From positions 55,486,733-55,550,732 of the forward strand of contig JALIRH010000002.1 of assembly GCA_023055505.1 (NCBI GenBank): a stretch of 64,000 nucleotides of DNA. The letters run 5' to 3'. A program made the position numbers and the translations under genes. The stretch is from Callipepla californica brunnescens. Taxonomy: Eukaryota > Chordata > Aves > Galliformes > Odontophoridae. The notes under the pieces are model-generated. The model saw only the letters and a list, made by a program, of their open reading frames with translations, made no database searches and had not been told where the DNA came from. Positions 11,261-23,734 of this stretch are shown here, piece by piece; position 1 is the first letter of the stretch, and the number at the start of each line of letters is the position of its first letter.

Positions 11261-14200
11261 TTCTGCGGTCGCGGAATCGTGGAAGGGATATTACAACAAC
11301 GATTAAAATCTGATGGGCAGAGATGAAGTGAATGCATCTGAGCAAGCTACAGGGCCAGAACCTGGGTTTTTTCAGGTGGAGGAGCAAACCCTCCTTGTGT
11401 TTGCTCTCCTTGTCAGCTCCATCTTCTGATGTTTAAAGAAAGCAACTGTTCTCAGAGAGGGAGATTTATACTGGACATAAGGAAAACGTTTTTTACAATA
11501 ACAGTGGTGAGGCACTGGAACTAGTTGCCCGGAGAGGCTGTAGATGCCCTGTCCCTGGAGACACTCAAGGTCAGGCTGGATGGGGCTCAGAGTAACCTGA
11601 TCCAGCTGTAGATCCCCCTGTTCATTGCAGAGCTGAACTAGATGGCCTTAAATATTCCCTTCCAGTCTTCTTTCCACGAAAGCAACTCCTATCATTATGT
11701 TTTTCCAAGACATCTTGGTCTTATGTATAAAAAATACAAACCTTTAGGGAGCTCATTTAGTTGTAAGAAGTCCAGTAGTTATAAAGAGTCCGGTCAGTTC
11801 CAAGTGACATCTTCACCCTGGTAATTTTACTCTTCTCCCACCTTGAAATTCCATTAACTGGATAATGGGTGCAGTATTCAGCTCAAAAAGGTAACTTGCT
11901 GGAATTCAGCCTGGGGAGGCAGGCTTCTTACCTTGCTTTGGGAAATGTTGTGACTTGTTCTGAAACCCACTGCTAGAAGCAGAGTGCTAGAAAATCCTAG
12001 TTTTGTTTGAATTGCAAGCATCTACTGTTGTCATAGCCAGCTGGGTAGATATGGAGAGAGCAACAGACGTGTTCCTTGACTTCAGTGATGCATTTGACAC
12101 TGTCTCCCAAAACACCCTCATAGGTAAGCTTAAGAACTATGGGATCGACAAGTGGACAGCCTGGTGTATTGAGAACTGTCAGACTCATTGTGGCCTTCTA
12201 ATATTTAAGGGGAGTTTATAAACTTGAGGGGAATCAACTTTTAACAAGGGTAGATAGAGATAGGACAAGGGGGAATAGTTTTAAAGTAAAGGAAGGGAGA
12301 TTTAGATTTGATGTCAGGAAGTTTTTCTCTGTGAGAGTGGTCAGGTGCTGGAACATGATGCCCAAAGAGGTTGTGGATGCCTCATCCATGGAGGTGTTGA
12401 GAACCAGGTTGGATGGGGCCCTGGGCAGTCTGATCTAGTACTTGATGTAGTGGCAGGCAACCCTGCCTGTGGCAGGGGGTTGGAACTCGATGATCCTTGA
12501 GGTCCTTTCCAACCAAAGCCATTCTGTGACTGACAGAACTCAGAGAGTAGTGATCAACAGCACAGAGTCTGGTTGGAAGCCTGTAGCTACTGGGTCTGGT
12601 CTTATTCAACAGCTTCATCAGTGACCTAAACGAAAGGACAGAATGCGCCCTCAGCAAGAATGCTGTGCTGCCATTCAGTGAGACTGGGACAGGCTGCAGA
12701 GTTGGGCAAAGAAGAACCTGCTGAGGTTCAAGAGCAAGAGCAGAGTTTTACACCTGGGGACAAATAACCACATGCATCGGTACAGGTCAGAAGTTCACCT
12801 GATAGAGAGAAGCTCTGCAGAGAAGGGCCTGGGTGTCCTGGTGCAAGCAAAAGAACATGGCCAGCAAGTCAGGGGAGGTGATCCTCCTTCTCTGCTCTGC
12901 CCTGGTGAGGCCACACCTGGAGTACTGCATCCAGTTCTGGGCTCCCCACTTCAAGAAAGTCAGGGAACTTCTAGAGAGGGTCCAGTGGAGGGCTGCAAAG
13001 ATGGTTGAGGGACGGGAGCATTCACCATCCATACAAGGAAAGGCTGAGAGAACTGGGTCTGTTCAGCCCAGAGGCTCAGAGTGGGTGTCATGCGGATGGG
13101 GCCAGGCTCTTTTCAGTGGTGTTCAGTGACAAGACCAGGAGCAACAGACACAAACTGGAACACAGAAGGTTCCACATGAACACGAGGAAAACTTTGACAG
13201 GACAGTGGAACAGGCTGCCCGGAGTGGCTGTTGGGTGTCCTTTCCTGTAGATACTCAAAACCCACCCGGACACTTTCCTATGCACCTACTGTAGAGAAAC
13301 TGTTTTAGCAGGGGGTTGGACTAGATGATCTTCATAGGTCCCTTGCAACCCCTACAATTCTTTGATTCTATCAGAAAGGGGCTTCAGTTGGAAATGAGCT
13401 CTTATGCCACGTTATAAATAAGCAGTACTGAAACTGGAAACATTTCAATTGTACAAGTAAAGAGAATAAGTCAATCTAGTTGATATGGTACGGAAACACT
13501 GAAATTAAAAAAAAACAAACAAAACACTTTGGAGCAACAAATCAGAAAAAAATAGTAGGAATTACAGTAAATATTGTGCCCATGTTTCCCTCGAGGCAGT
13601 CTAAAGATACTTCTAAGTATTTGCTACAAGCATAGATATATCTGTGTATATATACTTATCTCAGATCTGCATCTTTCTTCAGAATTTGAATGTAGTACTA
13701 CTAACTGAAGAGACTTGAGTAAAATAAACAGTGGAAATGCAGTAACGTATTGGACTCAAAAATCCAGCTTCTTTTGTTGATTACATGAGAAAGTACTACA
13801 GATGCGCTGTAATTCTCTATGTAACTCCTTTCTACATAACACCTATAAACATGTATACACAAGCTGCAGGGCTGTAGTGCAGTGTGACACAGCATTGGAT
13901 AACTGTGCCCAGGAACGCAGATTTCAGTTCAAGGAGACCAATGGGATTAGCTCAAAGTTTATGGAAACATCTCATGTGACAATTAAATTACTGTTTTATG
14001 TCTCTCCAGCTGTTTCCTGAGTCCAAAATAAGATTTCTATTCATCTTGACTCAGGGCAGCACCCGGAGTTGGTACTCTGTCAGTAAGCTCTTTATTCCTC
14101 TTTTGGTTATGCAGATGAAACTTCTTTCTGCAAATCCAGGAAAAGTTGTGTGTGAGATGAAAGTGGAGGAGGAGCATACCAACAGAGGAGGCACGTTACA

Positions 14201-16346
14201 TGGAGGCTTGACAGCCACGCTTGTGGACGTGGTATCAACAGTTGCGTTGCTGTACACAGAAAGAGCAGTGCCTGGGGTCAGTGTGGACATGAACATCACG
14301 TAGGTATCTTCCACCACGCCTAGCAGAGCCTACTAACTTCTCTTCCCTGACAAGATGTTGTCTCCATTATGCTTCCCTTTGTGTTGTAGTACCTGCTTTA
14401 AAAAGGTGTCTGAAGTCTTGTTTTAATTACATGAAGTTATGGGTGGAGGGAAGCATATCTGAGGGTATTCCCAGTTGGCTGCGAAATTTGAGTCAGTTTT
14501 CATTTCTTATGTGCATTGTTATCCATTCATTCATAGAGTGTTAAAGGGATGGCATGTGGTAAATCTTAAGACATACAAAATTGGCTTATGTCTTTGCTTG
14601 GGAAGATTTGTTAGCGTCCTCAAACAGCAAAATCTAGGCCAAACAGCTTTCAATAAACCCTTTTTCAGCATTAGTCCAAGATTTAAAAAGCAACCATTTT
14701 AGCTCTGTTTTAGGCTCAGATGAAAAATTACAAATTGAGCCAGGATTTCTCACTGGAAGAAAATTGCTTTACTCTAGGGCATTTGAAGGTTAAGAATAGT
14801 TCTTCCTGTAATGCAATTTTTAAATAGTACCTTTAAAAAAAGTCTGAAACCTTCTTTTGTTGTGTTACTACAGCTTGTTAGCCTTGCTTTGTTACTTCCA
14901 CTGAATAGATTATGAATGCTTGGAACTACAGTAGTTCTACTTGAAATAACTAGTACCGAGAATTAAAAATCTTGGAGAAATAACTGCTTATTAAACCTGC
15001 CTAAAAAAATTTAGGGAAGTATCTGGGGAATGGATCTGTTTCTTTACCAGATGCCTTCCTTTCCCTCAGTACCTTCTGATTTCCCACTGGTAATGTGGGC
15101 CTGGAGCTTTCCACTAACAGATGACCGGGAAAGTTCTGAAAATGAAAACTTGAAATGCACGTATGATCAGTTTTGCCTTGCAGCAGTGTAATGGGAGGCC
15201 AACATTTTCATTATTTACACCATCAAAAATATCTGCTCAATTATGAAGAGCTAAAAATCTCAAGGAAATACTCTCTGGTGGTAAGCCAGAATAATCAAGT
15301 AGCATAAATTTTAGGGAAGACATGGGTCAAAGAAAGCTGTAAGTATTGCAGGAGAGTACCACTTTCAGTGAACAATACAGCTGTATTACACTTTGTTTTC
15401 CTTTAGAGAAAGGATTTTTTTGAAAGCTGTCACGAGGAAGCTATTTCAGTAATGGAACGAACAGGGAGAAACAGAAGGCTTATTTATTTATTTAAAACAC
15501 AGGAGGATCAGCAGCCTCTGGGAGGCTGAAACTTTGCCCCCTGCACACTAACAGGGCTTGTGCAACATCAGCATGAGGCACGATCAACTTCCTGGACAGA
15601 GTGTTTTCAGAGCACACCCACACACTTATGTAAATAAAACAAAAAGTCATGTAATTAATGGAAACAGAGTTAAACTAGGAAAGTTTTGAAAGCCTCCCAA
15701 ATTTCCACAGCTTTTTTCTGGCCAGGCTGTGAGAAGCAGTTAACCTATGATTAGGTTCTATACAGAAGTGACCTTCTGGATATGTTAGTTCCAGAGATGT
15801 TCTGCAGAAACCAGCCAGACTGGTTTAGAAAGGCCACAGGGAGCCTGCAGTGGCCAGAATAGGACTTGGAGCTGAGGTACCAAAAATCTCAGTTACAAGC
15901 TAATTCTTCCTGATCCTAAAAGGACTTTTCATGAGAACCAAGCAATGGGTTTCTTTCTATCCTCCATTTCTTCAGAGAATTGTTATACCAAACCACTACT
16001 GCAGTACTCTGGAGGAGCTCAAGGACTTTAAGCAGCAGGGACTTTCAGGCAGGCAGTTATAAGGAGATGTGACTTCATTACTTAGATTCGCTTAATTCCA
16101 CTTGTGATAATCTAAAATGAAGAAATAGATTTTGATTTGTGGTCTATGCAGACCCTTACCTGTTTGTTTTTTTTCCTTCTTCATTTAAGATATACTTCAG
16201 CTGCTAAAATTGGAGAAGAAGTACTGATTACAGCTCAGATTTTGAAGCAAGGAAGAAATCTTGCATTTGCCAGCGTGGATTTAACAAATAAGGCAACCGG
16301 AAAGTTAATTGCACAAGGCAGACATACAAAGTTCATAGGACAGTAA
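11126..16346 (+). CDS. ACOT13: Acyl-CoA thioesterase 13 (complete, 3 exons)
   Basis: ACOT13 (THEM2) is a hotdog-fold thioesterase that hydrolyses medium- and long-chain acyl-CoA to free fatty acid and CoA; it is linked to mitochondria and works with phosphatidylcholine transfer protein. Coding exons are 11126-11206, 14115-14299 and 16190-16346. They have GT-AG borders and matching phases and give 140 residues, the human length. The active-site set is intact: N50 and G57 around '[11 protein letters not shown]', D65 in 'TLVD', and S83 in 'GVSVDMNIT'. The N-terminal 27 residues from exon 1 differ most from mammals, as is usual for this gene. The start has a good context (A at -3) and fits the family length. 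Intron 1 (2.9 kb) is full of CR1 copies. Exon 2 opens with an in-frame Met (M28). Confidence 0.97.
11455..11668 (+). mobile_element. CR1 3' fragment in ACOT13 intron 1
   Basis: A truncated CR1 in sense orientation to ACOT13. Diagnostic blocks are 'gtggtgaggcactggaac', 'ctcaaggtcaggctggatgg' and 'gaactagatggccttaaata', ending at 'cccttccag'. Some of the usual 3' terminal repeat is missing. Confidence 0.85.
12030..13372 (+). mobile_element. Longer CR1 copy with RT remnant, interrupted
   Basis: A CR1 copy long enough to keep part of the reverse-transcriptase region. At about 12065-12175 the frame reads [11 protein letters not shown], an RT-family motif. The matching downstream RT portion resumes at about 12540 ('cagagagtagtgatcaacag'), and the 3' part runs to the 'ggttggactagatgatcttc' end and 'attctttgattcta' tail at 13372. 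The reading frame is broken by stops and by an inserted second CR1, so it is a dead copy. Sense to ACOT13, in intron 1. Confidence 0.85.
12205..12534 (+). mobile_element. CR1 copy inserted inside another CR1
   Basis: This segment is a separate CR1 3' end: 'aggacaagggggaatagttt', 'gtggtcaggtgctggaacat', then 'ggttggaactcgatgatcct' and 'ccattctgtgac'. It splits the older CR1, since RT-coding sequence stops just before it and continues just after it. It is therefore the younger of the two insertions. The exact 5' border is uncertain by about 30 bases. Confidence 0.75.
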
Positions 16347-16840
16347 TGCAAGTAATTTCAAAAGTAATAACACTGGGTTAAGAATCCCATAAAAGAACAA
16401 CTTTCTCATTTATGCAATGACAATCTACACAGTTTAACATGAATCAGTCTCTGTTCCATGATAAATGAATTTATTACTGCCAAAATGGCTAAATGTCTAA
16501 AATTAATGCCTGTTTGGGGATGAAAAAACATGGGAATGCATTTGTTTGACTTCGAGGGTCAAGGTAGCAAAGAAAGCCTTTGGAACAGCAGCATAGTTTA
16601 CTAGCATGACAGTGTTAAAAGATCTGTTTTGTTCTGGCTGTGAAGTGGTAATGTCAGTAAGCAATCCACCCTTCTGGCATATGACTGTCACATTCACACA
16701 CCACAATGTATGCTTACTATTTGTACTGTAGGAACGTGGTGAAGGGTTCCTATAAGCAGCTAGATTCACATTATGGAAAGCCTAAAGCAAGCTAATACAA
16801 AGCATAATTCACCGATGCTGAAACACATTCAAAACTTTTC

Positions 16841-16846
16841 AATAAA
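16841..16846 (+). terminator. ACOT13 poly(A) signal
   Basis: AATAAA in 'ttcaataaagctttctg', about 495 bases after the ACOT13 stop codon (TAA at 16344-16346). It implies a 3' UTR of about 0.5 kb ending near 16865. It is the best-placed canonical signal after the gene. Confidence 0.7.
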
Positions 16847-16869
16847 GCTTTCTGAAACTGCCTTTTTAA

Positions 16870-19800
16870 ATGTTCTTCTTACCTCTTCATGTCATATAGA
16901 AGTTAAAAGTGGGTGTAGCGGAACAGGAGCACACCAATTCACCCAAAAAGTTTATCTTCTCACTGATTCTCTTTTTGAAAGTACAGCTACAGTCTGAGTG
17001 CTCTCCAACTCCTAACTAAAATTCAATTAAAAAAGAAAAAATCAGCAGGTGGGACTCAGAAGTGTGTGAAAGGTATTTCTGAAAGCCTTGCACCAGGCTC
17101 CAAGTTGAAGGTCATCTGACACGTGTTGAACATGGTAGAGTTCAAGCTGCTGTTTCATCAGCTAGGACTTGCCTCCTCTTGCACTGCTGTTGACAGGTTT
17201 AACTGTTTTCCTTAAACAGATCATAGGGGATACTCTGCAAGGCTGTCACATTGTATGAAAAATAGCAATGCTACATGCCCAGTCCAAGCTCATATAAACA
17301 AACCATGCCCTTAGTTTTACTCCAGTGGACGATTTGAAATGTTAGTGTATGTTGGTAAAGTGCATGCAAAGTTCTTTTTGTCATGCAAGCTGAGTCCTCA
17401 GTGATTTCAGCTTTGTGACTGAACATGTCTTTCCTAAGTTTAGGACTCCTGTGCGTTCTCAAAAGTGAAGAGTCAGTGACTTATGCATCACCTGTTCACG
17501 CAGCCCAATTCCCATCTATTTTGACTACTATCAGAAACAGTGACAGAGACACTGAATTCAAGTGCTGAAAGATTCAGAGCACTTCACAGTTGTGTAATAA
17601 CTGTCCCAGTACAATTTAACACCTCTTCCCTCCATCAAAGCTGGTAGCCTCAGGAACCTACCCTAGCTAAGTGGTCTCATTCTATCACATTGTATTCATC
17701 ATATCTACATAATTGCAATTGAAAAATGTCCAGGCAAATTAGGAATAGCAAACCTCAACAAGTAAACCATATCCCTGTGCTCTTATTCAAGCCTGGCAAA
17801 GACAGTTGCAGGCTGAGAGGGAAATCTTCCTGGAATAACAAGTGAATTCTTTTCTCCCATATGAAAGAAATAGTCTGTGCTAAGGGACACAGTTTTTCAG
17901 TGCTGCCTAATTAATAAGAGGGACATCATTAATACACTGGCCAGTTGTTTTAGAAGCCATTATTTGAAGACATCCTTGTCCGTTAGCCCTCCATCAGCAA
18001 CAGCAGTGATAATTTATTTCACAAAATAACAGAGCTGGAGGCCTTTGAAGGAATCATTACCGTTGAGCTTGCTTCAGAACTTCAGTGTTTTCTACTTCCA
18101 CCCTAACCTGTTAGAAAATCTGCATCTTACCCTAGCTAAGTCTGAAAGGAAAGAATGGGAAATAATTAGCATAATAAGGACAAATAGCACATGGTTCCAG
18201 CTGGCATCAGAACAAGCAGATCTCCTGAGGGGTTGACCTGGTTCTATCACTGCAGATTTAGGCATAATTCCCTTACAAGCAAATAAAGTGACAGACATCA
18301 CAAGATGGCCTCATACTTGTATAAGAAATCACATATCCAGAAACTGACACTTGTATCCACCATACCTTACAGATGAGACTGTCCTTTCCATATCATGGAG
18401 TTGGTTGGTGGCTTTTATTTTCCTCCAGCATATCAAACACCTTTAGACATGTAGGAATACCGTGTAGATCTGTGCTTACATGGGATCAAGCTTCTAAATA
18501 GTGGTATATGACACATCATAGAACAGTTCATCTTTATCTGTGAGAGCAACTGCAGCTTCCCACTGTATGCAATATATCAACCAGCTAAGTGTTTCATGCT
18601 GGTTTCACCATATTACTGGCTATTGCATCAGTGCATCCAGACTGACACCTAAGTATTTGTGGTTTTTTTTCTTAGGAAAAACAAGGAGTCAACATGGAGT
18701 CATTCTTCCCAGCATTTAAAACCAAGAACCCAGATGCTAATCAGGGCAAAAACCAATTGCAGCCAACGTGCTGTGAGGAGGGTTTTGCCATTAAGGATTC
18801 AAACTCTTGGGAAGAAGCAACTTGACAATGGCAATCTGAAGAGAAGGGAGGATAAGGAAGTTAGACCTGTTTCAGCAGTGCCCCTCAGGACTCATTGCTG
18901 GTTTTTCTGTTGAAGCCACCATCACAATGGGCTGAGCAGCTCCAAACCAGGCTTCTCTGCCAATTTAATTATGAGTTAGCTGGTTTACAACTCTCAAATT
19001 GGCAAGCCACTTAGAGGGAACAGGGGAAGGGGACAGAATTAGAATTAGGCTGTTAAGTAACTGTTCTGAACAGCAGCTAAATTCTGTTCTGCTGCACTGA
19101 CTGGCTCTGAGCCACTGCCAGGAGATGTGTAAGGGCTTCTGATCATGTTTTACCATTAGCCATTTCACAATTTCACTCTGTCTGCAGAAACCATCTGATC
19201 AGTAGTAACAGTAATCCCCAAACCTCTCTGTTACCTCACTCTCCGTGGATATGAAGAAAGAGGGATTCTGATTCCTGTTTCACTCCTTAGAGTTTGTGAA
19301 CAACATGCTGACAGTTACTGTCTTTGTGACCCTGTAATACATTCACTGAATGACTGCCATTAGTAAATCCCATAGTCCCAAGTAGCCATGGCTATGGAAC
19401 ACTGCACTATACGCAGTTCTCATTTAACAACAGCAAATTACCTGGAAGCTCTTATCAAAAGGAATGCACTGGCTATCCTGAAAAATCCCTACTTTTGCTT
19501 GCTGAAACACTGTAGCAGCAGGAGGCTGTACCTTTAACGTTCTCCCACTTAGAACAAACAGTAGCTGCTCAGATAGTTTTCCAGAAGCCCAGAAAAGCAG
19601 CTTGTAGAGCAGATGCTGTAGGCTCAGCATGGCTTTAGCACACAGTAATTGCACTCAAATTACAGGACCTTCCCATATGTAAATATTCTTCAAGCAGAAA
19701 AACTAGGTCAGAGTTATCTCCAGCCCTAAAAAAGCATTGCAGTCATTCATGCAGAAGTTACACTTGCGTATCACTGAAGCAAGCTGATTTATCTATCCCT

Positions 19801-20480
19801 GTGCATCACCTGTGAGGGACAGCCAGCCTCAGATATGCTGCAGGAAAAACTAAATCACACAACAGAACCCAGAGGTGTAGACAGCTGTAGCTTTCTTAGT
19901 GTTCTTGATGCCTCAAAACTTTAGCAGGCAATCTTTCTCATTGTTGCACAGTTCAATTTTAGCTCTGTCTCATTTCCTGAAAGCTATCCCAGGATCGGTA
20001 GGTTTATGCAGTTTTGGTATTTGCTGCTTCCCTAACTGCAAAGCTGAAAATGAGAGTAGCATTTCTAGTCTAATGTTAGAGAATAAGTAAATATATGCCA
20101 TGTCTGTGCTTATGTACATGAAGCTGGTAGTTTATAAATTCTTGACTTTGTTAACTTTCATACAACCAGCAAGTACTGTAACACAAACTTAAATGCGTGT
20201 TAATCTCACACTCGAGAAGCAAAAAACCAAACCTCCAGAAACACTAAACAAGACCAGTTTCTACACAACCCTCAGAGAGCCAGACTTAGCATGAAATGGA
20301 CTTACTGACTCAGCAAATGACACGCACAAGAAAACATGCTGTTCTCCTGGCAGCAAAACAGAAGTGGGCAAGGAAGGAAGCCTGTAGAGTTCACAAAAGG
20401 GGAGTATGTACAATATGCAGTTCACTATCTGCTTGCCAAGCTGCAAGAACACAAGCTGGACGTGAGCCCAGGGTGTATGC
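16870..20480. other. Gene-free intergenic DNA
   Basis: Sequence between the tail-to-tail genes ACOT13 and C6orf62. No frame gives a recognisable protein and I see no repeat family I can name. The reading frames present are short and lack splice-compatible neighbours. Confidence 0.55.
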
Positions 20481-20483
20481 CCT

Positions 20484-20616
20484 AGCAATGCTCAAGGTCA
20501 GGCTGAATAGGGCTCTCAGCAACCTGACTGAGCTGTAGGTGTCCCCATTCATTGGGGGGAAGTTGGACCAGGTGACCTTTAAAGGGCCCTTCCAACTCAA
20601 ATGGTTCTATGATTCA
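20484..20616 (+). mobile_element. Short CR1 3' end
   Basis: About 130 bases of CR1 3' end: 'ctcaaggtcaggctgaatag', 'ctgactgagctgtaggtgtc', 'gttggaccaggtgacctt' and 'cccttccaactcaaatggtt' followed by 'ctatgattc'. It lies between ACOT13 and C6orf62. Confidence 0.9.
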
Positions 20617-22570
20617 TGCCACCGGTATTAAAATTACTTAAAATTAGAACATGATCCATCAGGCCTTACTAAAACATGCTACCAAGAACATGACATTCTT
20701 TGAAGTATACGAAGCTCTGAATATCGAGCATGTCTCAAGCAAATCACTGTACTCTTGAACACCATTAAGCACAGCCAATTACTACACATCTCCAATACTT
20801 TGGACAGAATGCAACACATCCCCAAGCCAGTGCATCACAGGTGGAAAAGATGGGCCAAGGACCAGTAAGGTTTCAACCCACAGAGTGGCATTAGGGGTAA
20901 AAAGCTTGGAAACACTTCCCAAGTTTCCACGGTTTATACCCACATATTTCCTGCAATGAGATCATTAACAATGACACCCAAGGCAGAGGTCAAATCTCTG
21001 CTTGTTTTTGTTCTATTTTAAGAGATCTTTGAAGAGATTTTAAAATAAGTTTAGAAAACCGAAACCAGTAGAACTACTATCTTTGCACCAGCTTTGTGTC
21101 TAAGAGGCTTAGCATTGTCATGCAAAACATCAGCCATGTAGAAGATCAGCAGCTTGATCTTCAGTCTTCAAAGCTTGAACATTATTTCAAAAGAGGGGTT
21201 TTATTTCTAAGAAGAAAACTGCTGAATAATCCCAATACACTGCTATTACCTGACATAGCATAAATACAGCTATTTTTAGCCTAAGAACTGGTTTATTACG
21301 CTATTACGTTTTGAGATGTGACAAACTGCAAACTACAAACCTATTAGAAGTACTTACCTTTGGGCAATGCTTGTACAACTGGTGACATCCATCCTCCTGT
21401 ATCTTTGCTAACACTTGTGCAGCTGAAGATGTTTTAAATGCAAAGTTTAGCTATATAGCCACGTACAGGCTTGACACTGACATTTATGGTTTTTAAGTAG
21501 AATGCAATAAGCTTCCTTGCACCAGAGATTTTATCTAGACAAGAAGATGAACGGGCCTTAATTTTCTACATTGTACTGATTCCACATTTATTCTTGCCCC
21601 ATTCACATTTGCCAAGTTCACTTGAGAAAGCAATAGTCTGGTAAAACTGCTACACTCAGGTGAGTATACTTCCGTACTTAGTAACAGCACACCAAAAGAA
21701 GCCACAGAAGCAGGTGGCAGCCAAATTCCTTGCTAAGAGAGGCCTCAGCTCCTATGAAAAAAAAGTCATTAGGCTTACACAAACCGCTTTGTAAGCACCA
21801 GTACTGTGAGACAAAGCCTACATTTTGAAATTAAGAACCCACCAAGAAACCAGTATGACAGAGGGCCTGAAAGCATAAGCAAGGTATTGATTTCACTGAT
21901 TCCCAAAGGCTATTTCACTACAGAACCTAACAGAATAACACTGACATTAAACTAGAAGATCCATTAGGAGTACAGTAACTTCAAGCTTAATCTTTTCTCT
22001 CTGAAATCATTTTGCAAGTAGAGAAGGATGCCTCCCAAAGATGGCCAATGGTATAAACTTACATTAAGATTTTCATGCCTTTGAGTCTGTTTGCTTCCCT
22101 TTATCTTGACTGCTTACGAAAGGCAGAAGTCCATCAACTCCATCTGACAGCACAGCAAAAATCTATTTGTTAAGCTGTGTGGAACAGATCACTTATCAAA
22201 ATCAGTATTACACATCTACATTCTTCTCCCATGACAAAAAGAATTGTACACAACCTCCCAGGCCAACACTGAAGGTGTTCTTCTGGACTGCTCCAGTTGA
22301 ACCAGTAGGATATCATGACCAAAGAACTAAAAACACCCATGCAGCAAACACTACCATCATGCCAGTGATTCGGTGCCTTCCAGCAGCTGCTTTTCCACAG
22401 TAAACATTTTCCCTGTGTACAGAATACCTTTGCCACTATGTAATGTTAATCATAACACCACTTTACAGTTTGTATTTTTTTTTGTTTGCAACAGGTGACG
22501 TGTCTTACCTTTTGACAGTGTCAGCAGAACTCAATTCGTAGGATTTCCATGAATAAACACAGTTGTCTTT
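20617..22570. other. Gene-free intergenic DNA
   Basis: AT-rich sequence with no recognisable coding exon. Good-looking minus-strand splice donors occur (for example near 21357 and 22510) but without coding support. If the C6orf62 3' UTR is longer than I assume, part of this belongs to that transcript. Confidence 0.45.
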
Positions 22571-22577
22571 CACCTAA

Positions 22578-23734
22578 TTTATTTAAGTTCCAATTTTTTT
22601 CCAATTCCAAATGAAAGCTAAATACAAGTTTTAAACAGGTAAGCACTAGCTTTATCCAGAGGGAGCAGGCTTATACAGTTTTACTCCAGTAAAGTACTTA
22701 ACCCTTAAGCAAAACCTTCTTTGTCATCAAAACTATACAGTAGTCTTCCTTTTATCATTGCACAATCTTAAAATGTTCTGTCAGAACCAACTTTTGACAC
22801 TCCAAACACTATCTTACATTGTTTTATAATGTCTATTCCAAAAGCAAAAACCTCAACAGGTTTTCTGTAAGAAATGTTTTAGAAACCAGTATTTCCTGCA
22901 CAGTTCACCAGCAAGTCTACAAGTCTCAACTCTCAAGAAAAAAATAATCCTCTACCAACATTGTTTCTGCAGCTATTATTTTACTTTATTTGTAGCTGCT
23001 TTAGCGACTTCAGACTCCAGGTCTGCCTCATCTGTATAAATGCATTCAACTCAGAAGAATACTTTCATACAGTTATACAGCAACTTGGGGAAAGAGATCC
23101 AAAATGAAAGTGCCAGTAAACTCAGACATGGCCCAGCAAAACAAAAAAAAGGCAAGAAATGCCTACACATTAAGTGAGATGCTTTTTTTTTTTTTTTGCT
23201 TTAAAAGAGAAAATTCCTCCCCACATTTACCTCCTATTATAGTAGCCACTTTTCTGTTCATTAAAATGAATCTGATAGTGCTCTTCGATACAATCATTAA
23301 CAGCTAAGCTGTAAGGCTTTTAAACCCTTTACATTCACTTCTCACCCTCCAAATACTGATGGTTAACACAGATGTTAAGGGGCATGACCAGCACAAATGG
23401 GAACACCACCACAAATGATCACCTTGTGCTTTCAGATGCATTTGTTTCAGTGTACAGTCCCTTCATTTCACATTTTAGTAAGATGCTGATGCAGTGCAGA
23501 AGTATGCAGAGCATCCTCTCTTTCACAAGGTCCATGCAGAAGACAACTAAAAAAAAATTTTACAGTTCTGAGATACAAATGACAAAAAAAAAATCCAGGA
23601 TGATCAAGTTTCACAATGTATAGTGTTCTGAACATGAGTCCGTTTCCTTCTAAATCCTGAAAGAATAAAGTGGTGAGGAAAGTGAAAATTCACTGCTGCA
23701 TTCTGTGATCTTCCCCATTTTGCTGGCCAGTACC
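22578..23734 (-). other. Probable C6orf62 3' UTR
   Basis: Minus-strand sequence downstream of the C6orf62 stop codon. Canonical AATAAA signals on the minus strand lie at 22985-22990 and 22578-22583, which would give 3' UTRs of about 0.75 or 1.15 kb. Which is used cannot be decided from sequence; further signals exist beyond. It contains short homopolymer runs but no frame of interest. Confidence 0.45.

Noticed and set aside
12003..12221. Frame with reverse-transcriptase motif
   Set aside because: It is a broken remnant of CR1, not a host gene or a retrovirus; reported only as a mobile element.
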